Of a stretch of DNA of 9,888 bases, positions 6,094-9,888 are shown in pieces. Source of the DNA: Clostridia bacterium (lineage in GTDB: Bacteria; Bacillota_A; Clostridia; Christensenellales; Aristaeellaceae). How positions within the stretch are numbered: the stretch's first letter is position 1; the number at the start of each line of letters is the position of its first letter. Location: positions 1 through 9,888 of the forward strand of contig JAFXSH010000015.1 of the NCBI GenBank assembly GCA_017525805.1. The letters are read 5' to 3'. Under the pieces are notes generated by a model. It worked only from the letters and a program-made list of their open reading frames with translations, did not search any database and had not been told where the DNA came from. The translations under genes and the position numbers were made by a program.

Positions 6094-6862
6094 GGCGGTC
6101 CCTCCTTCTGCGGCGTTTCGCGGGCGGCGCGGAATACGTTTCTTCCCGGGCCTCCGGCGCCTGGCCGTCAGGCTGCATCTGCCGCCAGGGGTCCTGCTCC
6201 ATGGCGTCGTTCAATTCGTCTAAGGAATAGGCGTATTGCCAGGTCATCTGGCCGTCCGGGGTATACTCTCCATCGTAATTCTGGCTGTCCGGCATGGCGG
6301 CCTCATATCCCAAAGACGGATATCCTTCCTCCGCTTCCGCCTGCCCGTCCCACATGGGCGGATTTGAGCCTGCCGCCCAAACAGCGTCCGGCTCCGGGAA
6401 AGAAACGGGATAGGGCACCTTGAGCCCTGCGAACAGCCGCACCCGCAGGGGAACGGCGCCGGCCTGCAATTGGGTTCCATGCAGGGCGTAGCCTGCCGAC
6501 CCATGCAGCGGCGTGCCGTTCAGCAGCGTGGAGGCACGGCGCAGGGGAATGATTTTCAGGCCCTTTCCGTCCTCAAACTCAAATCGGGCGTGGTTCCGCA
6601 TAACGCCCTGGCCTTTCAGCCGGATATCGCATTCCCGGGAAGAGCCGATCACGCCCTCCCGGGGCAGGGGCTGAGCTTCTCCAGTATTCAGATTCACCAT
6701 TTCGCCCACCAGCCCGGCGTCCGGCAGGGAGCGCAGCTCCTTTCGGTAAGCCCTGGCGTCCCGCCGCAGCCAGCGGAGAGAACGCCACACGATCATCAGC
6801 CCGATGAAAACGAACACATACCGCATCAGCATGGAAAGCAATTCATACGCCTGCGGGGACAT
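6086..6862 (-). CDS. Membrane-anchored FHA-domain protein
   Basis: 258 residues. The start is the ATG at 6862, 7 nt downstream of AAAGGAGGG; the frame extends upstream to a TTG at 6883, but that would put the ribosome binding site inside the gene. Layout: one N-terminal transmembrane helix (about 12-28), a basic stretch (30-45), an FHA domain (about 65-145) and a low-complexity acidic/aromatic tail ending in a run of arginines (249-255). FHA hallmarks: GSSRECDIRL (73-82; G-x-S-R), RNHARFEF (89-96; the x-x-H) and LNGTPL (114-119; N-G). FHA domains bind phosphothreonine, so this protein probably docks a Ser/Thr kinase substrate at the membrane beside the cell-wall synthases. It is the first gene of the FHA-SEDS-PBP operon. 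No kinase or phosphatase is in the window. The function of the tail is unknown. Confidence 0.88.
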   Translation of the reverse strand: MSPQAYELLSMLMRYVFVFIGLMIVWRSLRWLRRDARAYRKELRSLPDAGLVGEMVNLNTGEAQPLPREGVIGSSRECDIRLKGQGVMRNHARFEFEDGKGLKIIPLRRASTLLNGTPLHGSAGYALHGTQLQAGAVPLRVRLFAGLKVPYPVSFPEPDAVWAAGSNPPMWDGQAEAEEGYPSLGYEAAMPDSQNYDGEYTPDGQMTWQYAYSLDELNDAMEQDPWRQMQPDGQAPEAREETYSAPPAKRRRRRDRHA

Positions 6863-6899
6863 GGCGGCTCCCTCCTTTTGCAAATAATCAGTTTTCCTT

Positions 6900-6928
6900 A
6901 GTATACCAAAAAAACAAAATTCCGTCTA
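6900..6928 (-). promoter_or_regulatory. Promoter of the FHA-SEDS-PBP operon
   Basis: Read on the minus strand: TAGACG (6923-6928), a 17-nt spacer and TATACT (6900-6905) with TG one base upstream (extended -10). The leader to the FHA start is about 30 nt. A T-rich stretch fills the spacer. Confidence 0.65.
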
Positions 6929-6960
6929 TGCCTGATGCAAGAATTTCCCTTCGCGGGGGG

Positions 6961-6989
6961 TTGCAAAAAAGGGGGCGTGAAGCTATAAT
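6961..6989 (+). promoter_or_regulatory. Promoter of the tat operon
   Basis: TTGCAA (6961-6966), a 17-nt spacer and a perfect TATAAT (6984-6989). Transcription should start near 6996. It is back to back with the cell-wall operon promoter; the two -35 boxes are about 32 bp apart. Confidence 0.75.
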
Positions 6990-7024
6990 AGGCGTATGCG
7001 CGAGCAGAAAGGGGTGAATGCGGC

Positions 7025-7375
7025 ATTTTCAATATCGGTTTTGCGGAACTGCTGCTTGTGCTGCTGATCGCCTTTCTGGTGGTAGGCCCGAAGGATCTGT
7101 CCAAGGTGGCCCGCTGGCTTGGGCGGATGGTGAAAAAACTGCGCCTGCTGATCCGGGAAGTGAAAAAGGAAACGGGCTGGGACGAACTGGAAAAAGAGTT
7201 CAAGGATACCAAATCCGATATGGACGACACCTTCAAGGAAGTCAAGAAGGATTTGGATATTTCTTCTGAGCTCAAGGACGCGGGCAAGGAATGGAAAGCC
7301 AGCGTAAAAGGCGTGCAGGACGAGCTGAAACAGGCGGAAGCCGTGGGAAAGGAAGAAACCAAGGACATCCGCTGA
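7025..7375 (+). CDS. tatB: Twin-arginine translocase protein TatB (or second TatA-like), apparent ATT start
   Basis: With translation from the ATT at 7025 the protein is 116 residues and opens MFNIGFAELL (initiator taken as Met), which fits the canonical TatB opening M-F-D/N-I-G-F-S/A-E-L-L exactly. A membrane helix (4-20), the GPK hinge (21-23), an amphipathic helix (24-45) and a charged, Lys/Glu/Asp-rich coiled tail follow. The frame is closed upstream by a TAG at 6989-6991. Between there and the membrane helix it has no ATG, GTG or TTG; the first GTG (7058) would cut the helix in half. GGGGTG (7011-7016) is 8 nt upstream of the ATT, a good spacing. The alternative is a one-base insertion: an ATG at 7018-7020 would give M-G-I-F-N-I-G-F if one base after it were absent. 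TatB binds TatC and receives twin-arginine signal peptides at the membrane. Confidence 0.82.
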   Translation: MFNIGFAELLLVLLIAFLVVGPKDLSKVARWLGRMVKKLRLLIREVKKETGWDELEKEFKDTKSDMDDTFKEVKKDLDISSELKDAGKEWKASVKGVQDELKQAEAVGKEETKDIR

Positions 7376-7407
7376 AAAAGATATACAAATTCAGGAGGAA
7401 ATGAAAC

Positions 7408-7587
7408 ATGCGCTTGGGAACAACTGAAATTATTCTGATCGTGGTATTGGCTCTGGTGCTGTTTGGCGGCAGCAAGCTGGCGGGCGTGGGCAAGGCCCTG
7501 GGCAAGAGCATCAAAGACTTCAAGAACGAAGTGAAGGACGACAAGGACGAAAAGCCGCAGGACGGCGACAGCGAAAAGAAGGCGTAA
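7408..7587 (+). CDS. tatA: Twin-arginine translocase pore subunit TatA
   Basis: 59 residues, the size of small Gram-positive TatA proteins. The start is the ATG at 7408, 9 nt after AGGAGG (7393-7398); an ATG at 7401 is in another frame. Seen: MRLGTTEIILIVVLALVLFG (1-20) gives the short membrane helix with the conserved glutamate, the F-G hinge (19-20) is followed by GSKLAGVGKALGKSIKDFKN, and a Lys/Asp/Glu tail ends the protein. The usual 'F-G-P-K-K-L-P' is here F-G-G-S-K-L-A, so both prolines are missing. TatA oligomers form the passage for folded proteins after TatBC has bound the substrate. It lies 32 nt after tatB in the same operon. Confidence 0.92.
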   Translation: MRLGTTEIILIVVLALVLFGGSKLAGVGKALGKSIKDFKNEVKDDKDEKPQDGDSEKKA

Positions 7588-7608
7588 CGCCCGCAGCCTG
7601 ATTGCCGT

Positions 7609-8418
7609 ATGTTCAAGAAAAAGAAGACAGACGTGACCCCGGCGGAGGAAAAGGACCTTTCTAAGCAGGAGGCCCAGGAACAGGAGCTTGCCGGAGGGGA
7701 GGCGGGCGGATCGGCCCCGCTGCTCACCCATCTGCTGGCCCTGAGAAAGGTACTGTTCATTTCCGCGCTGTCGGTGGTGATCGCCTTTTTCCTTGTTTAC
7801 TATTTAGCCATCGATTATCTGATGGCCTGGATCACCGGCCCCATTGTGGAGCGCGGGATCGAGATCATTTATACCGCCATGTCGGAAGCGCTGGTGACGA
7901 AATTCAAGGTGGGGCTCATCGCGGCGGTCATCGCGGCCAGCCCGGTGATCATCGGCCAGATCTGGGGTTTCATCAAGCCAGCCCTGTACCCCAGGGAAAA
8001 GAAAGCTTTCCGCGTTCTTTTCTTCATCGCCCTGTTCCTGTTCCTGCTGGGCGTTACTTTCTGCTACCTGGCGGTATACCTGCTGGCGGTGGACTTTTTC
8101 CTGGTGGCGGGGGACCAATTGGCCACGCCCATGCTGTCCATCGATAAGTACGTCAGTTTCCTGTTCGGGTTCATCGTGCCCTTCGGCGTGGCGTTCCAGC
8201 TGCCCGTAGCCCTGTACCTGACCACCCGCATGGGCTGGACCAATTATAAATCCCTGGCCTCCAAGCGGAAATACGTGGTGCTGGGCATCTTCGTGCTGGC
8301 GGCCATCCTGACTCCGCCGGATGTAGTATCCCAAATGGCCCTGGGCGTGCCCATGATCCTGCTGTATGAAATCGGCGTGCAGGTATGCAGGGTCACCAAG
8401 CCGCGCCAACGGGAATAA
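7609..8418 (+). CDS. tatC: Sec-independent protein translocase TatC
   Basis: 269 residues with six membrane segments. A charged cytoplasmic extension of about 35 residues (KKKK, then Glu/Gln-rich) comes before the family start LLTHLLALRKVL (38-49), which is the H-L-x-E-L-R motif. Other hallmarks: MSEALVTKFKV (91-101), GFIKPALYPREKK (120-132; E130 matches the glutamate that contacts the signal peptide) and LTPPDVVSQ (234-242). It is the core receptor for twin-arginine signal peptides. The start ATG at 7609 has no convincing Shine-Dalgarno in the 21 nt after tatA, so it may rely on coupling to tatA. The codon for the next conserved methionine is too far inside for an alternative start. The gene ends just before a strong terminator. 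Confidence 0.95.
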   Translation: MFKKKKTDVTPAEEKDLSKQEAQEQELAGGEAGGSAPLLTHLLALRKVLFISALSVVIAFFLVYYLAIDYLMAWITGPIVERGIEIIYTAMSEALVTKFKVGLIAAVIAASPVIIGQIWGFIKPALYPREKKAFRVLFFIALFLFLLGVTFCYLAVYLLAVDFFLVAGDQLATPMLSIDKYVSFLFGFIVPFGVAFQLPVALYLTTRMGWTNYKSLASKRKYVVLGIFVLAAILTPPDVVSQMALGVPMILLYEIGVQVCRVTKPRQRE

Positions 8419-8433
8419 AATCAGCATACAAAG

Positions 8434-8473
8434 AACAGGCCCGCTGAAATCGTCAGAACGGGCCTGTTTTTTT
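8434..8473 (+). terminator. Terminator after tatC, shared with the convergent lactonase gene
   Basis: AACAGGCCCG (8434-8443) pairs perfectly with CGGGCCTGTT (8459-8468), and the T-run reaches 8473. Inside the loop a further CTGA/TCAG pair extends the stem with a small bulge. On the minus strand the hairpin is followed by CTTTGT, so weaker leftward termination of the lactonase transcript is plausible. Confidence 0.9.
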
Positions 8474-8475
8474 GC

Positions 8476-9486
8476 TTACAGTTTGGCAAAGCATACAGGG
8501 CATTTGGTTTCCATGGAAAAAGGCGTTTCCGTAAGGGTGAAGGCGTCTTTGTCCAGGGTATAGGCCCGGATCAGGCCGTCCCGCTGGCTGCCCACGATCA
8601 CCGTTTGATCGAAAATGGCAAAATCCCGGGGGAAAGCCGCGCAGGGGGAAATGGCGGGACAGTCCAGCGTGCCGTCCGCCCGCAGGGCAAACACAGCGAT
8701 GCTGTCATGCCCCCGGTTGGAAGCCATCAGCGCGCGTCCGTCCGGGGAAAAATGGATGGCGGCGGCGAAGCTTTCCCCCTGAAAGGCTTCCGGCAGGGTG
8801 GAAAGGCACTGAAGCACAGTATAAGTGCCGCCTTCTCTGCTGATCACATATACGCTGTTTTCCAGCTCCGTCACACAGTAAAACAGATGGGGATGAACTG
8901 GACTGAACGCGAGATGCCGGGGCCCGCAGCCAGGAGGCAGGGCAATGCCCGTTTTTTCTTTTAGTTTTCCATTCTGGTTTTCAAATACCGCGATGCGGTC
9001 CGCGCCCAAATCGCATACGTACAGCAGGCCGTCCCGCTCCATAGAGAAGTGGGCGTGGGGCCCTTCCTGCCGGTCAAGGTTGGGACCATGGCCGGAAAGC
9101 TGCCATAGATCGGTCCTTTTTTCAATGTTTCCCTGCCCGTCCAGCGCAAACACCGCCAGCGTGCCGTTCATGTAATTGGCCGCGTACAGGTATCGTTCAC
9201 CGGCGGAGAGAGAAAGATGGCAGGGACTGTCCCCGCCGGAAGGAAAGCCGCCCAGGGGGGTTAGAGAATCACCCTCTATCCGCCAGGCGCGCACAGCGCC
9301 TTCCGGAGAGGTTTCTTCCACTGTATACAGGATGGGAAAGCGGGGATGCGGCAGGATAAAGCTGGGGTTGATGAAGCCCGCCCATTTGTTTTCCGCCCGG
9401 AAACCCCGCTCCCTATCAAACGCAAAGCGGCATACGCCGAAATCCTCCATTTCCGCGTAGCCGCCCGTGAGAAAACGATCGATCAT
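8476..9486 (-). CDS. Lactonase family protein (6-phosphogluconolactonase-type seven-bladed beta-propeller)
   Basis: 336 residues, the normal length for the Pgl/YbhE lactonase family. The start is the ATG at 9486 with AAGGAGGAA about 4-12 nt upstream; the frame stays open further right but runs into the neighbouring SDR gene. Seen: repeated beta-propeller strands and the family marks SPCHLSLS (87-94), QEGPHAHF (140-147), CGPRHLAF (187-194), HFSPDGR (245-251) and NRGHDSIAVF (257-266). It ends CPVCFAKL, close to the 'P-V-C' end usual in Bacillota members. No signal peptide is seen, so it is cytoplasmic. Family activity: hydrolysis of 6-phosphogluconolactone or related sugar lactones; some members act on other lactones. 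Next to a gluconate 5-dehydrogenase-like gene, a role in a gluconate/sugar-acid pathway is likely, but the substrate is inferred. Confidence 0.85.
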   Translation of the reverse strand: MIDRFLTGGYAEMEDFGVCRFAFDRERGFRAENKWAGFINPSFILPHPRFPILYTVEETSPEGAVRAWRIEGDSLTPLGGFPSGGDSPCHLSLSAGERYLYAANYMNGTLAVFALDGQGNIEKRTDLWQLSGHGPNLDRQEGPHAHFSMERDGLLYVCDLGADRIAVFENQNGKLKEKTGIALPPGCGPRHLAFSPVHPHLFYCVTELENSVYVISREGGTYTVLQCLSTLPEAFQGESFAAAIHFSPDGRALMASNRGHDSIAVFALRADGTLDCPAISPCAAFPRDFAIFDQTVIVGSQRDGLIRAYTLDKDAFTLTETPFSMETKCPVCFAKL

Positions 9487-9509
9487 CCCTGTTCCTCCTT
9501 CGCTCATGT

Positions 9510-9538
9510 AAAAGCCCGGGGAAGCAGTTTCCCCGGGC
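9510..9538 (-). terminator. Hairpin between the SDR and lactonase genes (weak terminator or attenuator)
   Basis: GCCCGGGGAA (9514-9523) and TTCCCCGGGC (9529-9538) form a perfect 10-bp stem with a 5-nt loop. Leftward transcription meets only TTTT after the stem, followed at once by the lactonase ribosome binding site. This suggests partial termination or mRNA end protection between the two genes. No separate lactonase promoter was seen. Confidence 0.6.
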
Positions 9539-9554
9539 GGAAAAAGGCAATGAA

Positions 9555-9888
9555 TTACGGCTGCTTGCCGATATAAGCCAGGATGCCGCCGTCCACGTAC
9601 AGGATGTGGCCGTTGACGAAGTTGGAGGCGTCGGAGGCCAGGAACACGGCGGGGCCCTGCAAATCCTCCGGGTTGCCCCAGCGGGCGGCGGGGGTCTTGG
9701 CGATGATGAACTGATCGAAGGGATGGCGGCTGCCGTCGGGCTGGCGCTCGCGGAGCGGCGCGGTCTGGGGCGTGGCAATGTAGCCGGGGCCGATGCCGTT
9801 GCACTGGATGTTGTGCTCGCCGTACTCGGAGCAGATGTTCCGGGTGAGCATCTTGAGGCCGCCCTTAGCCGCAGCGTAGGCGGATACG
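9555..9888 (-). CDS. Short-chain dehydrogenase, gluconate 5-dehydrogenase-like, N-terminal part outside the window
   Basis: 110 residues are visible; the start and the Rossmann NAD(P)-binding half lie beyond the right edge. The fragment begins VSAYAAAKGGLK, with the SDR catalytic Y-x-x-x-K (Y and K), then GIGPGYIATPQT, the usual 'N-x-I-x-P-G' region after the active site, and AARWGNPEDLQGPAVFLASD, the classic SDR C-terminal block. The end, NGHILYVDGGILAYIGKQP, is characteristic of gluconate 5-dehydrogenases (IdnO/Ga5DH group) as I know them. Activity would be reversible NADP-linked reduction of 5-keto-gluconate to gluconate; a related KduD-type sugar-acid substrate is possible. It is probably co-transcribed with the lactonase 68 nt downstream. 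Confidence 0.88.
   Translation of the reverse strand, partial: VSAYAAAKGGLKMLTRNICSEYGEHNIQCNGIGPGYIATPQTAPLRERQPDGSRHPFDQFIIAKTPAARWGNPEDLQGPAVFLASDASNFVNGHILYVDGGILAYIGKQP

Noticed and set aside
7018..7269. 83-codon frame from the ATG at 7018
   Set aside because: It overlaps tatB in another frame, has no TatB features and its translation is low-quality. Only its start codon matters, for the frameshift alternative.
9487..9804. N-terminal extension of the lactonase
   Set aside because: It overlaps the SDR gene in another frame. The ATG at 9486 has a good ribosome binding site and fits the family start.
1..9888. CRISPR array, phage or defence island, intact insertion sequence, tRNA or rRNA
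   Set aside because: No regularly spaced repeats, transposase motifs with terminal inverted repeats, or RNA gene signatures were seen on either strand.

Overview
The window looks like a chromosomal stretch from a GC-rich, anaerobic Bacillota (Clostridia). This is inferred from strong AGGAGG-type ribosome binding sites on almost every gene, tight overlapping operons, an archaeal/clostridial-type split isopropylmalate dehydratase, a Gram-positive SEDS/class B PBP/FHA cell-wall cluster and a Gram-positive style Tat operon. No rRNA, tRNA, CRISPR array, intact insertion sequence or phage module was seen. The genus cannot be fixed from this sequence.

Left part (1-3050). A partial GNAT acetyltransferase on the minus strand runs off the left edge. 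It is AT-richer than everything else (48 G+C in the first 120 bases, against 39 in 60 for a sampled stretch of the next gene). It has its own good promoter and a leader of about 150 nt. Divergent from it is a two-gene operon for a LeuC/LeuD-family hydro-lyase. Its predicted promoter is followed by a perfect 16-bp palindrome (ATATCGTATACGATAT) that looks like a GntR-type operator, and the operon ends in a strong hairpin terminator. Next comes a graveyard: the C-terminal tail of a GH32 fructosidase (minus) and the C-terminal tail of a PfkB-family fructokinase (plus), lying head to head with both 5' parts missing. This is what a single deletion across a divergent sucrose/fructan locus would leave.

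Middle (3050-6900). About 370 bases have no intact gene. They hold a terminator hairpin, a short coding-like tail of unknown origin and a GC-rich hairpin segment. A compact minus-strand operon follows, transcribed right to left: membrane-anchored FHA protein, then SEDS glycosyltransferase (FtsW/RodA), then class B penicillin-binding protein. The genes overlap by 8 and 4 nt. Together they should polymerise and cross-link peptidoglycan, with the FHA protein as the likely phosphothreonine-reading regulatory member.

Right part (6900-9888). A divergent promoter region separates the cell-wall operon from a tatB-tatA-tatC operon for export of folded proteins. TatB has no ATG, GTG or TTG in the right place: the reading that fits the family starts at an ATT codon, or else a one-base frameshift separates it from an ATG just upstream. 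A shared bidirectional-looking terminator follows tatC. Converging on it is a minus-strand pair: a gluconate 5-dehydrogenase-like SDR (cut by the right edge) and a seven-bladed beta-propeller lactonase of the 6-phosphogluconolactonase family, with a hairpin between them. The pair suggests sugar-acid (gluconate/lactone) metabolism.

No entirely new system stands out. The best leads are the TatB start, the double-tail deletion scar, the palindromic operator and the atypical specificity loop in the LeuD-like subunit.
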